DNA of 64,000 nucleotides, taken from assembly GCA_031291295.1 (NCBI GenBank), contig JARLJI010000102.1:1-64000 (forward strand), written 5' to 3'. Within the stretch, counting starts at the first letter, position 1; every line of letters starts with the position of its first letter. Both the position numbers and the translations under genes were made by a program. Shown piece by piece: positions 31,733 to 43,199 of this stretch. Under the pieces are notes generated by a model. It was not told where the DNA came from. It did not search any database and was given only the letters and a program-made list of their open reading frames with translations. The stretch is from Rhodoferax sp. GTDB taxonomy: Bacteria > Pseudomonadota > Gammaproteobacteria > Burkholderiales > Burkholderiaceae_C.

Positions 31733-33208
31733 TCAATTCAGCTTGGACGTTGCCAGGTGCTTGAGCAGATCTACGACGGAAGCATTCATGACATCGGTCA
31801 TGGGCTTCGGATAGATACCCATGTAGAGCACGGCAATGGCCAGCAGCGCCAGCATGAAAAACTCGCGGCTGTTGATATCCAGCATGGCCTTCACGTGGTC
31901 GTTGGCGACAGGCCCGAGGTAGACCCGCTTGTACATCCACAAGGTGTAGGCCGCGCCCCAGATCAGGGCTGACGCAGCCGCCAGGCCGACCCAGAAGTTG
32001 AACTTGACGCCGCCCAGAATCACCATCCACTCGCCCACAAACCCTGCAGTGCCCGGCAGGCCGCAGTTGGCCATGGCGAAGAACAGGGCAAACGCGGCAA
32101 ATTTGGGCATGACGTTGACGACCCCGCCGTAGCTGGCAATCTGGCGCGAATGCACCCGGTCGTACAGCACGCCAATGCACAGGAACATCGCCGCCGATAC
32201 AAAACCGTGGGCAATCATCTGCACGATGCCGCCCGCCACGCCCAGTTCGTTGAAGATGAAGAACCCCAGCGTCACGAACCCCATGTGAGCCACGGACGAA
32301 TAAGCCACGAGCCTTTTCATGTCGGGCTGCACCAGCGCCACAACGCCCACGTAGATCACCGCAATCAGCGACAGCGTGATCATCAGCCAGGCCCATTCGT
32401 GCGCCGCGTCGGGCGCAATCGGCATGGCAAAGCGCACAAAACCGTAGGCACCGAGCTTGAGCATGATGGCCGCCAGAATGGCGGAGCCGCCGGTCGGGGC
32501 TTCGACGTGCACGTCGGGCAGCCAGGTGTGCACCGGCCACATCGGAATTTTGACGGCGAACGCCGCGAAGAAAGCGAAGAACAGAAGGGTCTGCGCGGTA
32601 CTGCCCAACGGCAACGCGTACCAGGTCGTCAGGTCAAAGCTGCCTCCTGATTTGGTGTACAGGTAGATCAATGCGATCAGCATCAACAGCGAGCCGAGCA
32701 GCGTGTAGAGGAAGAACTTGAAGGCCGCGTAAATCTTGTTGGGTCCGCCCCAGATGCCGATGATCAGGTACATCGGGATCAGCGTGGCCTCGAAGAACAC
32801 GTAGAACAGCATGCCGTCAAGTGCGCAGAACACGCCGATCATCAAGCCGCTGAGAATCAGGAAGGCGGCCATGTACTGGTTCACCCGCTCGGTGATGGAT
32901 TCCCAGCTGGCGATGATCACCACCAGCGTGATGAAGGCCGTGAGCAGGACAAACCAGAGCGAGATGCCGTCCACCCCCAGGTGGTAATTGATATTGAAGC
33001 GCGAAATCCAGCTGCCGTTCTCGACAAACTGCATGGCCGAGGTGCCCAGCTTGAAGCCGCTGTACAAAGGCAGCGTGACCAGGAAACTGACGGTGGCGCC
33101 AATCAAGGCAATCCAGCGCACAACCCTGGCGTGGTCGTCATGACCATACGCCAGCAAAGCGATGCCGAAAAAAATCGGTATCCAGATGGCAAGGCTCAGC
33201 AATCCCAT
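31733..33208 (-). CDS. nuoM: NADH-quinone oxidoreductase subunit M
   Basis: This 491-residue subunit is one of the three Mrp-antiporter-like proton-pumping modules of complex I. It has about 14 transmembrane segments, F-F-E-A-T-L-I-P-M-Y (about 137) with the conserved Glu, A-V-K-I-P-M-W-P-V-H-T-W-L-P-D (about 223-237) with the conserved Lys, and D-M-K-R-L-V-A-Y-S-S-V-A-H-M-G (about 300). It follows nuoL by 13 bp. Confidence 0.95.
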   Translation of the reverse strand: MGLLSLAIWIPIFFGIALLAYGHDDHARVVRWIALIGATVSFLVTLPLYSGFKLGTSAMQFVENGSWISRFNINYHLGVDGISLWFVLLTAFITLVVIIASWESITERVNQYMAAFLILSGLMIGVFCALDGMLFYVFFEATLIPMYLIIGIWGGPNKIYAAFKFFLYTLLGSLLMLIALIYLYTKSGGSFDLTTWYALPLGSTAQTLLFFAFFAAFAVKIPMWPVHTWLPDVHVEAPTGGSAILAAIMLKLGAYGFVRFAMPIAPDAAHEWAWLMITLSLIAVIYVGVVALVQPDMKRLVAYSSVAHMGFVTLGFFIFNELGVAGGIVQMIAHGFVSAAMFLCIGVLYDRVHSRQIASYGGVVNVMPKFAAFALFFAMANCGLPGTAGFVGEWMVILGGVKFNFWVGLAAASALIWGAAYTLWMYKRVYLGPVANDHVKAMLDINSREFFMLALLAIAVLYMGIYPKPMTDVMNASVVDLLKHLATSKLN

Positions 33209-33221
33209 TTTTCTTATTTCC

Positions 33222-35240
33222 TTATTTGAGCCAGACGAAATAGGTCATCAGCACGAACACGCCTACGATCATCGCCAGCGCGTAGTGGTAGAGGTAGCCG
33301 GACTGCATCCAGCGCATCACACCCGAGACCCGGCGCACCAGCTTCCACGAGCCATTGACGATCAGGCCGTCGATCAAACCGAGATCCCCCCCCTTCCACA
33401 AACCGGTACCAATGAGACGGGTGCCGCGCGCGAGCACGTTTTCGTTGAACCAGTCCATGTAATATTTGTTGTCGAGCAAGGTGTACAGCGGCTGCACGGC
33501 GCGCTGGATGGCGGCGGGCAACGCCGGGTTGACCATGTACATGTAGTAGGACGACAGGACCCCCGCCAGCGCCAGCCAGAACGGTGCCGATGCAAAGGAG
33601 TCCAGCGCCATTTGCAGCGGGCCATGGAAGGCATGCGCCAGCTCCTCCATCGCCGGATGCCTGGCGATATCGACGAAGATGGCGTCCTTGAAGAACTGGC
33701 CGAACAGCATCGGCTCGATGGTCATGAAACCAATCACCACCGAGGGAATTGCCAGCAGGATCAGCGGCACCGTAACCACCCATGGAGATTCGTGGGGTGC
33801 GTGGTGCTCGCCATGGTGATCATCGTGGTGGGCGTCATGGTGCGCTTCTGGATTCTGGTCAAACCGCTCCTTGCCATGGAACACCAGGAAGTACAGACGG
33901 AATGAATAGAAGGCCGTGACGAACACGCCAGCCAGCACCGCAAACGAAGCAAAGCCCGCGCCAGCCAGGTGGCTCTCATGCACCGCTTCGATGATGCTGT
34001 CCTTGGAATAGAAACCTGCGAAGAACGGCGTGCCAATCAGCGCCAGTGAACCCAGCAGGAACGTGATCCAGGTCACAGGCATGTACTTGCGCAAGCCGCC
34101 CATCCAGCGGATGTCCTGGTTGTGATGCACGCCCAGAATCACCGAACCTGCGGCGAGGAATAGCAGCGCCTTGAAGAACGCATGCGTCATCAGATGAAAT
34201 ACTGCCGCCGAATAGGCCGAGGCACCAAGCGCGACCGTCATGTAGCCGAGCTGCGACAGCGTCGAATAGGCGATCACCCGTTTGATGTCGTTCTGGATGA
34301 TGCCCAGAATGCCCATGAACAGGGCCGTAATGGCACCGATGACCATCACGAAGCTCAAGGCCGCATCGCTGAGCTCGAACAGCGGCGACATGCGCGCCAC
34401 CATGAAGATGCCGGCCGTCACCATGGTCGCCGCATGAATCAGCGCGGAGATGGGGGTCGGGCCTTCCATCGAATCGGGCAGCCAGACATGCAGCGGAAAT
34501 TGCGCGCTCTTGCCCATGGCACCAATGAACAGGCAAATGCAGATCACCGTGATCAGCATCCACCCGGTGCCCGGAAAGGTCAGTTTGGACAGCGCATCGG
34601 CCTTGGCAAAGACCTCGGCATAGTCCAGCGTGCCGGCGTAGGCGGCGACCAGGCCGATGCCGAGAATAAAACCGAAGTCGCCGACCCGGTTCACCATGAA
34701 GGCCTTCAGGTTGGCATGAATGGCGGTCGGCCGGGTGTACCAGAAACCGATCAGCAGATAGGACACCAGACCCACGGCCTCCCAGCCGAAGAACAGCTGC
34801 AGCATGTTGTTGCTCATCGCCAGCATCAACATCGAGAAGGTGAACAGCGAGATGTAGCCGAAGAAGCGGTCGTAGCCCTCGTCGTCTTCCATGTAGCCGA
34901 TGGTGTAGATGTGCACCATCAGCGACACGAAGGTCACCACGCACATCATCATGGCGGTCAGGCCATCGACGAGGAAGCCAATTTGCATCTTGAGGCCGCC
35001 AACCACCATCCACGTGTAAATGGTTTCGTTGAAGCGGGCGCCATCGACGACCACGCTGTAGAGCGTCATCGCCGAGATGACGAAGGCGACCAGCACCCCC
35101 AGAATGGTGAAGGTATGGCTGAGTCGGCGGCCGATCACGTTGCCGCCAAACTGGGTGCCCAAGATGCTGGCCAGCAAGGCGCCGGCCAGAGGTGCCAGCG
35201 GTACTGCCAGCAGAGTTGAAGCCGAGAGGGTTTGACTCAT
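33222..35240 (-). CDS. nuoL: NADH-quinone oxidoreductase subunit L
   Basis: The 672-residue protein is the largest antiporter-like subunit, with the long C-terminal lateral helix expected after residue 500. Conserved elements include F-F-G-W-E-A-V-G-L (about 148) with the functional Glu, G-K-S-A-Q-F-P-L-H-V-W-L-P-D-S-M-E-G-P (about 236-254) and D-I-K-R-V-I-A-Y-S-T-L-S-Q-L-G-Y. An unusual His-rich loop occupies about residues 462-486 (ten or more His in 25 residues) between membrane segments. The gene lies 29 bp after nuoK. Confidence 0.95.
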   Translation of the reverse strand: MSQTLSASTLLAVPLAPLAGALLASILGTQFGGNVIGRRLSHTFTILGVLVAFVISAMTLYSVVVDGARFNETIYTWMVVGGLKMQIGFLVDGLTAMMMCVVTFVSLMVHIYTIGYMEDDEGYDRFFGYISLFTFSMLMLAMSNNMLQLFFGWEAVGLVSYLLIGFWYTRPTAIHANLKAFMVNRVGDFGFILGIGLVAAYAGTLDYAEVFAKADALSKLTFPGTGWMLITVICICLFIGAMGKSAQFPLHVWLPDSMEGPTPISALIHAATMVTAGIFMVARMSPLFELSDAALSFVMVIGAITALFMGILGIIQNDIKRVIAYSTLSQLGYMTVALGASAYSAAVFHLMTHAFFKALLFLAAGSVILGVHHNQDIRWMGGLRKYMPVTWITFLLGSLALIGTPFFAGFYSKDSIIEAVHESHLAGAGFASFAVLAGVFVTAFYSFRLYFLVFHGKERFDQNPEAHHDAHHDDHHGEHHAPHESPWVVTVPLILLAIPSVVIGFMTIEPMLFGQFFKDAIFVDIARHPAMEELAHAFHGPLQMALDSFASAPFWLALAGVLSSYYMYMVNPALPAAIQRAVQPLYTLLDNKYYMDWFNENVLARGTRLIGTGLWKGGDLGLIDGLIVNGSWKLVRRVSGVMRWMQSGYLYHYALAMIVGVFVLMTYFVWLK

Positions 35241-35269
35241 ATTCTTTGAATTTGATGAACCGTGCGGGT

Positions 35270-35578
35270 TCAGCCCTTGAGCATGTTGAGTTCATCCACC
35301 CGGATGCTGGACTTATTGCGGAACACCAGCACCAGAATGGCCAAGCCAATGGCCGATTCGGCGGCGGCCACCGTCAGGATGAAGAACACGAAGACCTGCC
35401 CCGCCATGTCGCCCAGGTAATAGGAGAAGGCCACGAAATTCATGTTGACCGCGAGGAGCATCAACTCGATCGCCATCAGCAGCACGATCAGGTTCTTGCG
35501 GTTCAAAAAAATCCCGATGATGGAGAGCGCAAACAGCATGGCGCCCAGCGAAAGAAAGTGTCCGAGGCTCAACGTCAT
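35270..35578 (-). CDS. nuoK: NADH-quinone oxidoreductase subunit K
   Basis: The 102-residue subunit has three transmembrane helices and the two conserved membrane Glu residues: E in I-E-L-M-L-L-A-V-N (about 36) and E in A-A-A-E-S-A-I-G (about 72). It is part of the proton path near the quinone end of the membrane arm. Its start overlaps the nuoJ stop by 4 bp, a coupled arrangement. Confidence 0.95.
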   Translation of the reverse strand: MTLSLGHFLSLGAMLFALSIIGIFLNRKNLIVLLMAIELMLLAVNMNFVAFSYYLGDMAGQVFVFFILTVAAAESAIGLAILVLVFRNKSSIRVDELNMLKG

Positions 35579-36243
35579 GCATTTTTCTCCGTATCGGCCG
35601 GGGCGGCATCCGCACCTTCTGGCGCCGCAACGGCGGGTTGGGTCGCCGTCATCTTGAGCACCTGCACACGGTCGCGCGCCTGCACGCGCACCTGCTCGGA
35701 TGAGCTGAGGTACTTGCTGTCCTTGCGCTCGCGCAGCGTCAGCGCAATCGCCGCGATGATGGCCACAAGCAAAATGACGGACGCCACCTCGAGTGGGTAC
35801 AGGTACTGCGTGTACAACAGCACCCCCAGCTCCCGGGTATTGGAAAACTGGCCCGGTGCCTGTCCCAGCGTCACGACGATCCTGGGCGGCTCACCGCCCC
35901 CGAACCCACCCATCAAGACGGCTGCCATCTCCAGCGCAATCAGGGCCCCGACCGTGGCTGCCAACGGAAAGTGCTTCCAGAACCCCTGACGGATGCCGTC
36001 GAGGTTGATGTCCAGCATCATCACGACAAACAGGAACAGCACCATCACCGCGCCGACATACACCAGCACGAGCGTGATGGCGAGGAACTCTGCCTTGAGC
36101 AGCATCCAGACCATGGCGGCCTGAAAAAAGGCCAGCACCAGAAACAGCGCCGCATGCACCGGATTGCGGGCCGTGATCACCCGGAACGCAGCGAACAGCA
36201 ACACTGCTGAAAAAACATAAAACAGACCGGTTTTGACATCCAT
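35575..36243 (-). CDS. nuoJ: NADH-quinone oxidoreductase subunit J
   Basis: The 222-residue subunit has about five transmembrane helices, with N-P-V-H-A-A-L-F-L (about 26) and [13 protein letters not shown] (about 60) including the pi-bulge helix region of NuoJ. The C-terminal tail (after about 190) is Ala-Pro-rich. ATG 36243 (M-D-V-K-T-G-L-F-Y) was chosen over far upstream codons because it gives the family N-terminus and sits 25 bp after nuoI. Confidence 0.94.
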   Translation of the reverse strand: MDVKTGLFYVFSAVLLFAAFRVITARNPVHAALFLVLAFFQAAMVWMLLKAEFLAITLVLVYVGAVMVLFLFVVMMLDINLDGIRQGFWKHFPLAATVGALIALEMAAVLMGGFGGGEPPRIVVTLGQAPGQFSNTRELGVLLYTQYLYPLEVASVILLVAIIAAIALTLRERKDSKYLSSSEQVRVQARDRVQVLKMTATQPAVAAPEGADAAPADTEKNA

Positions 36244-36268
36244 ATCGAAGCTTCTTTCAGGCAATCGG

Positions 36269-36790
36269 TCAGCGGTACTTGGCGTCTGCCGCCCGGTTCG
36301 CCGCAATTTCGGCTTCGTAGCGATCGCCCACGGCCAGCAGCATGTCCTTGGTGAAGTACAAATCCCCTCGCTTTTCACCGTGGTATTCAAAAATATGGGT
36401 TTCGACAATCGAGTCGACCGGGCAGCTTTCCTCGCAAAACCCGCAAAAAATGCATTTGGTCAGATCGATGTCATAGCGGGTCGTGCGCCGCGAACCGTCG
36501 TCGCGCAACTCTGACTCGATGGTGATGGCTACCGCAGGGCAGACCGCTTCGCACAGCTTGCAGGCGATGCAGCGCTCTTCCCCGTTTTCATAGCGGCGCA
36601 GCGCGTGCAGGCCCCGAAAGCGCGGGCTGGCCGGGGTTTTTTCCTCGGGAAATTGCACCGTGATCTTGCGCTTGAACATGTATTTTCCGGTCAGCGCCAT
36701 GCCTTTGAACATTTCAAGCAGCATGAAGCTCGACAGGAAGTCGCGCAGCGAAAAAGTCGATTCAGCTGGGGGGGACGTCAATGTAGTCAT
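36269..36790 (-). CDS. nuoI: NADH-quinone oxidoreductase subunit I
   Basis: This 173-residue peripheral subunit holds two [4Fe-4S] clusters (N6a and N6b). The ligand motifs are C74-I-A-C77-K-L-C80-E-A-V-C84-P and C113-I-F-C116-G-F-C119-E-E-S-C123-P. They carry electrons toward the N2 cluster and quinone. The N-terminal helix region (residues 14-40) is amphipathic, as usual. It lies 12 bp after nuoH. Confidence 0.95.
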   Translation of the reverse strand: MTTLTSPPAESTFSLRDFLSSFMLLEMFKGMALTGKYMFKRKITVQFPEEKTPASPRFRGLHALRRYENGEERCIACKLCEAVCPAVAITIESELRDDGSRRTTRYDIDLTKCIFCGFCEESCPVDSIVETHIFEYHGEKRGDLYFTKDMLLAVGDRYEAEIAANRAADAKYR

Positions 36791-36802
36791 ATCAACTCCG
36801 GC

Positions 36803-37885
36803 TTACTTCCAGATGTTCCAGGAGGTCTGCATCCAGACCCCGACAACGACCAGCCATACCAGCGTGACCGGAATGAAGATCTTCCAGCCCAGGCGCATGA
36901 TCTGGTCATAACGAAAGCGCGGGAAGGTGGCGCGCACCCACAGGAACATGGTGGCCGCGACAAAGGTTTTGAGTCCCAGCCAGATCCAGCCCGGAATCCA
37001 GTTGAACACGGCACTGTCGATCGGTGAAATCCAGCCGCCCAGGAACAAGACCGCGCACAGGATGGCGACCAGGATCATGTTGGCGTATTCGGCCAGGAAG
37101 AACATGGCAAACGCCATGCCCGAGTACTCGACCATGTGGCCGGCCACGATTTCGGACTCCCCTTCGACCACGTCGAACGGGTGCCGGTTGGTTTCGGCCA
37201 GGCCAGCGACGAAATAAACCACGAACACCGGCAGCAATGGCAGCCAGTTCCAAGACAGGAAATTCAGCCCCATGCCGGCAAAGTACCCCTTGCCCTGCCC
37301 CATGACGATGTCGGTCATGTTCATGGACCCGGAGACCATGAGCACCACGACCAGGCAAAAGCCCATGGCGATCTCGTAGCTGACCATCTGGGCCGAGGCC
37401 CGCATGGCGCCCAGAAAGGCGTATTTGGAGTTGGACGCCCAGCCCGCGATGATCACGCCGTACACCTCGAGCGAGGTGATGGCCATGAGAAACAGCAAGC
37501 CCGCATTCACATTGGCAAGCGCCACTTCGGGGCCAAAGGGAATGACCACCCAGGCCGCCAGCGCCGGCATGATGGTCATGATCGGACCCAGATGAAACAG
37601 GCCCTTGCTGGCCGCAGCCGGCGTGATGATTTCCTTGGTCAGCAGCTTGAGCGCATCGGCAATCGGCGTGAGCAAGCCCGAGGGGCCGACCCGGTTCGGG
37701 CCAAACCGTATCTGGGTGAAGCCAATCGCCTTGCGCTCCCACAGCGTGAGGTAGGCCACGCAAATCATCAAGGGCACCAGCACGACCACAATCTTGATCA
37801 AGGCCCAGATCACGGGCCAGACCACCGCGGTCCACCAGGCGGCACTGGCGAGGCCGAGCCCGGTGTTGTAGAACGCTTCAATCAT
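36803..37885 (-). CDS. nuoH: NADH-quinone oxidoreductase subunit H
   Basis: The 360-residue subunit has about eight transmembrane helices and forms the quinone-entry and heel region. Diagnostic features are [20 protein letters not shown] (about 50-69) and the acidic loop [20 protein letters not shown] (about 229-248). It overlaps nuoG by 4 bp. Confidence 0.95.
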   Translation of the reverse strand: MIEAFYNTGLGLASAAWWTAVVWPVIWALIKIVVVLVPLMICVAYLTLWERKAIGFTQIRFGPNRVGPSGLLTPIADALKLLTKEIITPAAASKGLFHLGPIMTIMPALAAWVVIPFGPEVALANVNAGLLFLMAITSLEVYGVIIAGWASNSKYAFLGAMRASAQMVSYEIAMGFCLVVVLMVSGSMNMTDIVMGQGKGYFAGMGLNFLSWNWLPLLPVFVVYFVAGLAETNRHPFDVVEGESEIVAGHMVEYSGMAFAMFFLAEYANMILVAILCAVLFLGGWISPIDSAVFNWIPGWIWLGLKTFVAATMFLWVRATFPRFRYDQIMRLGWKIFIPVTLVWLVVVGVWMQTSWNIWK

Positions 37886-40065
37886 GCTGCCACCCCTTTC
37901 AGGCTTGCTGCATTCCTTGCATCTGCCGTCATCTGCAGCGAAGACGCACGCCGCACGAGGCCATCAAGCTGGTAGATGCTGGCCACCGCGGGCGCCGCCA
38001 CCCCGGTCGCAGCCAGATCAATGCTTGCGCCAGTGGCGTTGCTCAGCTTGTCGGCGGGAACGTGGGTCATTTCGGCGTGCTGCGCACCACGCAGGTGACC
38101 CAGCACATCCTGCGACGACTCAAACTCGAATCCCGGCAGGCCGAGAAGATTGGCCAGCACGCGCAGCACCTTCCAGGCGGGACGGGTCTCGCCCAGGGGT
38201 TTGACGACGGCATGGAAACTCTGTACGCGTCCCTCGGCATTCACGAAGGTGCCAGGCGTCTCGGTAAACGGTGCGATGGGCAGCAGCACATCGCTGAAAT
38301 CCAGGTTGGCCTTGAACGGGCTGAGTGTCACCACCATGTCGGCCCGACCCAAGGCCGCCTTGGCCGAGGCGCCAGCCGCCGAATCGAATTCGGGCTCGTT
38401 GTTCAGCAGCAGAACCGCCTTCAAGCTCCCGGCGAGCATCTGGCCCGCGTTCAGACCGGCGCGCGCAGCATCGCCATCGCCGTGCGGAAAGGCCCCTACC
38501 AGTTGCGCCCCCACAGTGTTCGCCGCTTCGGTCAGATAGCCCACCGTGGCGCCAGTCTGCGCGCCAATCCAGTTGGCCAGCGCCAGCAGGCTCGAAGCCT
38601 TGGCGTGATGCGCCGCCGCATTGCCCAGCAGGATGGCCTTGCGTTCACCACCCAGCAGCGATTGGGCGATGGCCTTGGCCACATCGGTGGCGTTGCCCGC
38701 AGCCGGCGCCGCAACGCCTTTTTCGGTTGCCACCGCGGTGGCCACATCCGCCAGTGCCTGTGCCCAGCCAGCCGACGCGGCCAGCAGCGTGTTGGCGACG
38801 GGCATGGCCCAAGCGTTGGGGGATGCCAGCTCAACTACAGAATTGATAGCATTCACCGCACAGCCGGCGCGGGCCGACTGCCGAATCCGTTGTGCAAGCA
38901 GCGGATGATCCTTGCGCAGGTTCGAGCCGATGACCAGCACACGTTGCAGGTGTGAGAGCGAGGCGATCGACGTGCCCAGGTGCCGCACGCCCTCGAACGC
39001 CGGGAATTCGGCATGGCGCAAACGGGTGTCGATGTTGTCGCTGCCCAGGCCGAGCATCAAAGCCCCCGCCAGATACAGCTCCTCGAGGGTGCTGTGCGGG
39101 CTGGCCAGAGTGCCAATGCTTTGCGCCCCGTGCTCGGTCTTGATCTGTTTCAGGCCATTGGCCACGTATTCGAGCGCCGTCTGCCAGTCCACGGCCTTCC
39201 ATTCACCGCCTTGCTTGAGCATCGGGCTGGTGAGCCGTTCGTCGCTGTTCAAGGCCTCGTACGAGAAACGGTCGCGGTCCGCAATCCAGCACTCGTTGAC
39301 TTCTTCGTTTTCCAGCGGCACAACCCGCAACACCTTGTTGTTCTTGACCTGCACGACCAGGTTGGCACCGGTGGCATCGTGCGGGCTGATCGACTTGCGG
39401 CGCGACAGCTCCCAGGTGCGGGCGCTGTAGCGAAAGGGCTTGCTGGTGAGCGCGCCGACCGGGCAGATGTCGATCATGTTGCCCGACAGCTCGGAGTCGA
39501 TGGTGTCACCGGCCACCGTGGTGATCTCGGAATGTTCGCCGCGGTGAATCATGCCGAGCTCCATCACGCCGGCCACTTCCTGGCCAAAGCGGATGCAGCG
39601 GGTGCAGTGGATACAGCGCGTCATCTCTTCCATGGAGATCAGCGGTCCCACGTCCTTGTGGAACACCACGCGCTTGTCTTCCTGATAACGCGAGGTCGAA
39701 GCACCATAGCCGACCGCGAGGTCCTGCAGCAGGCATTCACCGCCCTGGTCGCAGATCGGACAGTCCAGCGGATGGTTGATCAGCAGAAACTCCATCACCG
39801 ACTTCTGCGCCTTGATGGCCTTGTCGCTCTTGGTGCGCACGATCATGCCCTGCGCAACGGGCGTGGCGCAGGCCGGCATGGGCTTGGGCATCTTTTCCAC
39901 GTCGACCAGGCACATGCGACAGTTGGCGGCAATGCTGAGTTTCTTGTGATAGCAAAAATGCGGAATGTAGGTGCCGGCCTTGTCGGCAGCATGCATCACC
40001 ATGCTGCCCTCTGCAACCTCTACTTTTTTTCCGTCGAGTTCGATTTCAATCATGGGACGGCTCAC
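37882..40065 (-). CDS. nuoG: NADH-quinone oxidoreductase subunit G
   Basis: The 727-residue iron-sulfur subunit starts with a [2Fe-2S] domain (C-x10-C-R-M-C-L, about 38-54), followed by the H-x3-C [4Fe-4S] motif and a ferredoxin-like [10 protein letters not shown] (about 152-161). The rest is a molybdopterin-oxidoreductase-like domain without cofactor function. It is shorter than the roughly 900-residue enterobacterial protein, as is usual in this lineage. A stretch at 38833-38853 resembles the family's GCTATCAA repeat inside the coding sequence. The start abuts the nuoF stop. Confidence 0.94.
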   Translation of the reverse strand: MSRPMIEIELDGKKVEVAEGSMVMHAADKAGTYIPHFCYHKKLSIAANCRMCLVDVEKMPKPMPACATPVAQGMIVRTKSDKAIKAQKSVMEFLLINHPLDCPICDQGGECLLQDLAVGYGASTSRYQEDKRVVFHKDVGPLISMEEMTRCIHCTRCIRFGQEVAGVMELGMIHRGEHSEITTVAGDTIDSELSGNMIDICPVGALTSKPFRYSARTWELSRRKSISPHDATGANLVVQVKNNKVLRVVPLENEEVNECWIADRDRFSYEALNSDERLTSPMLKQGGEWKAVDWQTALEYVANGLKQIKTEHGAQSIGTLASPHSTLEELYLAGALMLGLGSDNIDTRLRHAEFPAFEGVRHLGTSIASLSHLQRVLVIGSNLRKDHPLLAQRIRQSARAGCAVNAINSVVELASPNAWAMPVANTLLAASAGWAQALADVATAVATEKGVAAPAAGNATDVAKAIAQSLLGGERKAILLGNAAAHHAKASSLLALANWIGAQTGATVGYLTEAANTVGAQLVGAFPHGDGDAARAGLNAGQMLAGSLKAVLLLNNEPEFDSAAGASAKAALGRADMVVTLSPFKANLDFSDVLLPIAPFTETPGTFVNAEGRVQSFHAVVKPLGETRPAWKVLRVLANLLGLPGFEFESSQDVLGHLRGAQHAEMTHVPADKLSNATGASIDLAATGVAAPAVASIYQLDGLVRRASSLQMTADARNAASLKGVAA
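38833..38853 (-). repeat. Possible repeat core inside nuoG coding sequence
   Basis: On the coding strand the bases read GAATGCTATCAATTCTGTAG (codons for N-A-I-N-S-V-V). The GCTATCAATT...GTAG spacing matches the AT-rich arm of the interspersed repeats in this window. Only about 20 bp are alike, so chance cannot be excluded. Confidence 0.3.
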
Positions 40066-41433
40066 TCAGACGTAGGCCGGGACCAGACAGGTCTTGTGCG
40101 CTACGTGATGTTCAAATTCGGGACGGAAATGCTTGATCATGGCGCGCACCGGCATGGCCGCGGCATCGCCCAGCGCGCAAATGGTCCGACCCATGATGCC
40201 GTCAGCCACCGAGTCCAGCACATCCAGGTCGGCCTGGCGTCCCTGCCCGTTCTCGATGCGATTCACCATGCGCCAGAGCCAGCCCGTGCCTTCGCGGCAG
40301 GGCGTGCACTGGCCGCAGGACTCGTGCATGTAGAAGTAGCTCAGCCGAAGCAGCGACTTGACCATGCAGCGCGTGTCGTCCATCACGATCACCGCCCCCG
40401 AACCGAGCATGGAGCCGGCCTTGGCGATCGAGTCGTAGTCCATGGTGCAGTTCATCATGATGGACGCCGGCAGCACCGGGGCCGACGAGCCGCCCGGAAT
40501 GACGGCCTTGAGCTGGCGCCCCGCACGCACGCCGCCCGCCAGCTCGAGCAGCGTGGCAAACGGCGTTCCCATCGGGATTTCGTAGTTGCCGGGCCGCTCC
40601 ACGTCGCCGCTGATCGAATAGATTTTGGTGCCGCCGTTGTTCGGTTTGCCGCACGCCAGGTACGCCTGCGCGCCATTGCGGATGATCCAGGGCACGGCCG
40701 CAAAGGTCTCGGTGTTGTTGATGGTGGTGGGCTTGCCGTACACGCCGAAGCTGGCCGGGAACGGCGGCTTGAAACGCGGCTGGCCCTTTTTGCCTTCGAG
40801 CGATTCCAGCAAGGCCGTTTCTTCACCGCAGATATAGGCGCCAAAGCCGTGAAACCCGTGCAGCTGGAAGCTGAAGTTGCTGTCCAGAATGCGGTCGCCC
40901 AGCAGGCCGGCGGCGCGCGCTTCCTCCAGCGCCTCTTCAAACCGCTCGTAGGTCGCAAAGATTTCGCCGTGGATGTAGTTGTAGCCGACCGTGATGCCCA
41001 TGGCATAGGCGGCAATCGCCATGCCCTCGATCACGATATGCGGGTTGTAGTGCAGAATGTCGCGGTCCTTGCAGGTGCCCGGCTCGCCCTCGTCGGAGTT
41101 GCAGACCAAGTACTTCTGGCCCGGAAACTGGCGCGGCATGAAGCTCCACTTCAGGCCCGTCGGGAAACCCGCGCCGCCACGACCGCGCAGCGCGGACTCC
41201 TTGACCGTGGCAATCACCTGGTCCTGCGTCAGGCCCGCCTCATTGCCGGCGACGCCGTCCTTGCCCAGAATCTTGCGCAGCGCCTGGTAGCCACCGCGCG
41301 CCACGTAGTCTTTCAGGCGCCAGTTGGAGCCATCCAGCCCTGCGTAGATTTGCGGCTCAATATGCCGACCGTGGAAACAGGTCTGGGCGCCGGTGGCGGC
41401 GAATTGCGACAGGATTTTTTCTGGAGACATCAC
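40066..41433 (-). CDS. nuoF: NADH-quinone oxidoreductase subunit F
   Basis: The 455-residue subunit binds FMN and NADH and one [4Fe-4S] cluster (N3). It has the NADH/FMN motif [13 protein letters not shown] (about 88-100), [10 protein letters not shown] (about 116), and the cluster motif [12 protein letters not shown] (about 366-377) followed by a late Cys about 40 residues on. Its start overlaps the nuoE stop by 4 bp. Length is standard. Confidence 0.95.
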   Translation of the reverse strand: MMSPEKILSQFAATGAQTCFHGRHIEPQIYAGLDGSNWRLKDYVARGGYQALRKILGKDGVAGNEAGLTQDQVIATVKESALRGRGGAGFPTGLKWSFMPRQFPGQKYLVCNSDEGEPGTCKDRDILHYNPHIVIEGMAIAAYAMGITVGYNYIHGEIFATYERFEEALEEARAAGLLGDRILDSNFSFQLHGFHGFGAYICGEETALLESLEGKKGQPRFKPPFPASFGVYGKPTTINNTETFAAVPWIIRNGAQAYLACGKPNNGGTKIYSISGDVERPGNYEIPMGTPFATLLELAGGVRAGRQLKAVIPGGSSAPVLPASIMMNCTMDYDSIAKAGSMLGSGAVIVMDDTRCMVKSLLRLSYFYMHESCGQCTPCREGTGWLWRMVNRIENGQGRQADLDVLDSVADGIMGRTICALGDAAAMPVRAMIKHFRPEFEHHVAHKTCLVPAYV

Positions 41434-41942
41434 TTCACCTCAGCGGCCGGCTGCACAACAGCGTCGGCGGCCCGCAAACCATCAATCATCTGGTCGAGTT
41501 TGTCGTTGCTCATGAAGCTGCACATGGTGCGGTCGTTCACCAGCATCACGGGCGCATCGGCACAGGCCCCCAGGCACTCGCTTTGCTGCAGCGTGAACAT
41601 TCCGTCCGGCGTGGTCTCACCCATCTTGATGCCCAGCCGCTGCTCCAGATGCTGCAGCGCCCGGTCCCCGTCGCGCAACTGGCACGGCAGGTTGGTGCAG
41701 ACGTTGAGCTTGTACCTGCCCACGGGCTGCTGGTTGAACATGTTGTAGAAGGTCGTCACCTCGTGCACGGCAATTTGTGGCATGCCCAGGTAGGCGGCGA
41801 CTTCCTTTTCGCTGTCCTGGCTCACGTAGCCGTATTCCAGCTGGACCAACCCCAGGCAGGCCATGACGGCCGACTGCTTCTGCTCGGGCGGGTACTTGGC
41901 GACTTCCTTGTCGAAGCGCGCTTTCATGACTTCAGAGATCAT
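41430..41942 (-). CDS. nuoE: NADH-quinone oxidoreductase subunit E
   Basis: The 170-residue thioredoxin-like subunit holds the [2Fe-2S] cluster N1a. Ligand Cys are in V-C-T-N-L-P-C (about 82-88) and E-C-L-G-A-C (about 122-127), giving C-x4-C and C-x3-C spacing. It forms the NADH module with subunits F and G. The start overlaps nuoD by 4 bp. Confidence 0.95.
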   Translation of the reverse strand: MISEVMKARFDKEVAKYPPEQKQSAVMACLGLVQLEYGYVSQDSEKEVAAYLGMPQIAVHEVTTFYNMFNQQPVGRYKLNVCTNLPCQLRDGDRALQHLEQRLGIKMGETTPDGMFTLQQSECLGACADAPVMLVNDRTMCSFMSNDKLDQMIDGLRAADAVVQPAAEVK

Positions 41943-43192
41943 CGATCAATCTCTCCAAACACAATGTCCATGGTGCCAATGATGGCGACGACGTCCGCAA
42001 TCATGTGGCCGCGCGACATCTCGTCCATCCCGGCCAGATGGGCGAATCCGGGCGGACGGATTTTGAGCCGGTAGGGCTTGTTCGCCCCGTCGCTCACGAT
42101 GTAGATGCCGAACTCCCCCTTGGGGTGCTCGACCGCCGCATAGGCTTCGCCCTCGGGCACATGAAAGCCTTCGGTGAACAGCTTGAAGTGATGGATCAGG
42201 TCTTCCATGTTCGACTTCATCGCTTCGCGCGCGGGCGGCGCCACCTTGTGGTTGTCGGTAATCACCGGGCCCGGGTTGACGCGCAGCCAGTCCACGCACT
42301 GCTTGATGATGCGGTTGGCCTGGCGCATCTCTTCCACGCGCACCAGGTAGCGGTCGTAGCAGTCACCCGTCTTGCCTACCGGAATGTCGAAGTCCATGCG
42401 GTCGTACACGTCGTACGGCTGCTTCTTGCGCAGATCCCAGGCGACCCCGGAGCCGCGCAGCATGGCGCCGGTAAACCCGAGGTTGAGCGCACGCTCGGGC
42501 GTGACCACGCCGATACCCACCGTGCGCTGCTTCCAGATGCGGTTGTCGGTGAGCAGGGTTTCGTACTCATCGACGAGGGCCGGAAAGCGCGTGCAGAAAT
42601 CATCGATGAAATCGAGCAGCGAGCCCTGGCGGTTTTCGTTGAGTTGCCCGATCGCCTTGGCGTTCTTGATCTTGCTGACCTTGTACTGCGCCATGGTGTC
42701 GGGCAGGTCGCGGTACACACCGCCCGGACGGAAATACGCCGCATGCATGCGCGCGCCCGAGACCGCCTCGTACATGTCGAACAGGTCCTCGCGTTCGCGA
42801 AAGCAATAGATCAGCACGTTCATGGCGCCGCAGTCGAGCCCGTGCGCGCCCAGCCACATCAGGTGGTTGAGCAGCCGCGTGATCTCGGCAAACATGACGC
42901 GGATGTACTGCGCGCGCTCGGGCACCTTGACACCCAGCAGCCGCTCGATCGCCAGGCAATACGCATGCTCGTTGGCCATCATCGACACGTAGTCGAGGCG
43001 GTCCATATAGGGTAGCGACTGGATGTAGGTCTTGCTCTCGGCGAGTTTTTCGGTAGCGCGGTGCAACAGGCCCACGTGCGGATCGGCACGCTGCACGACC
43101 TCGCCGTCAAGCTCGAGCACCAGACGCAAAACGCCGTGCGCCGCCGGGTGTTGCGGCCCGAAGTTGAGGGTGTAGTTCTTGATTTCAGCCAT
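41939..43192 (-). CDS. nuoD: NADH-quinone oxidoreductase subunit D
   Basis: This 417-residue 49-kDa subunit lines the quinone pocket. It carries [13 protein letters not shown] (about 10-22) with the His-loop, and [12 protein letters not shown] (about 63-74). ATG 43192 (M-A-E-I-K-N-Y) gives the conserved N-terminus; an upstream codon would extend into a GC-rich repeat. The 126-bp gap to nuoC is the widest in the operon and holds that repeat. Confidence 0.95.
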   Translation of the reverse strand: MAEIKNYTLNFGPQHPAAHGVLRLVLELDGEVVQRADPHVGLLHRATEKLAESKTYIQSLPYMDRLDYVSMMANEHAYCLAIERLLGVKVPERAQYIRVMFAEITRLLNHLMWLGAHGLDCGAMNVLIYCFREREDLFDMYEAVSGARMHAAYFRPGGVYRDLPDTMAQYKVSKIKNAKAIGQLNENRQGSLLDFIDDFCTRFPALVDEYETLLTDNRIWKQRTVGIGVVTPERALNLGFTGAMLRGSGVAWDLRKKQPYDVYDRMDFDIPVGKTGDCYDRYLVRVEEMRQANRIIKQCVDWLRVNPGPVITDNHKVAPPAREAMKSNMEDLIHHFKLFTEGFHVPEGEAYAAVEHPKGEFGIYIVSDGANKPYRLKIRPPGFAHLAGMDEMSRGHMIADVVAIIGTMDIVFGEIDR

Positions 43193-43199
43193 GTGGATG

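Noticed and set aside
38980-41748. Open frame of over 900 codons on the plus strand opposite nuoG, nuoF and nuoE
   Set aside because: It covers three well-conserved complex I genes and has biased His/Arg/Ala composition without domains. It is a shadow of the coding strand.
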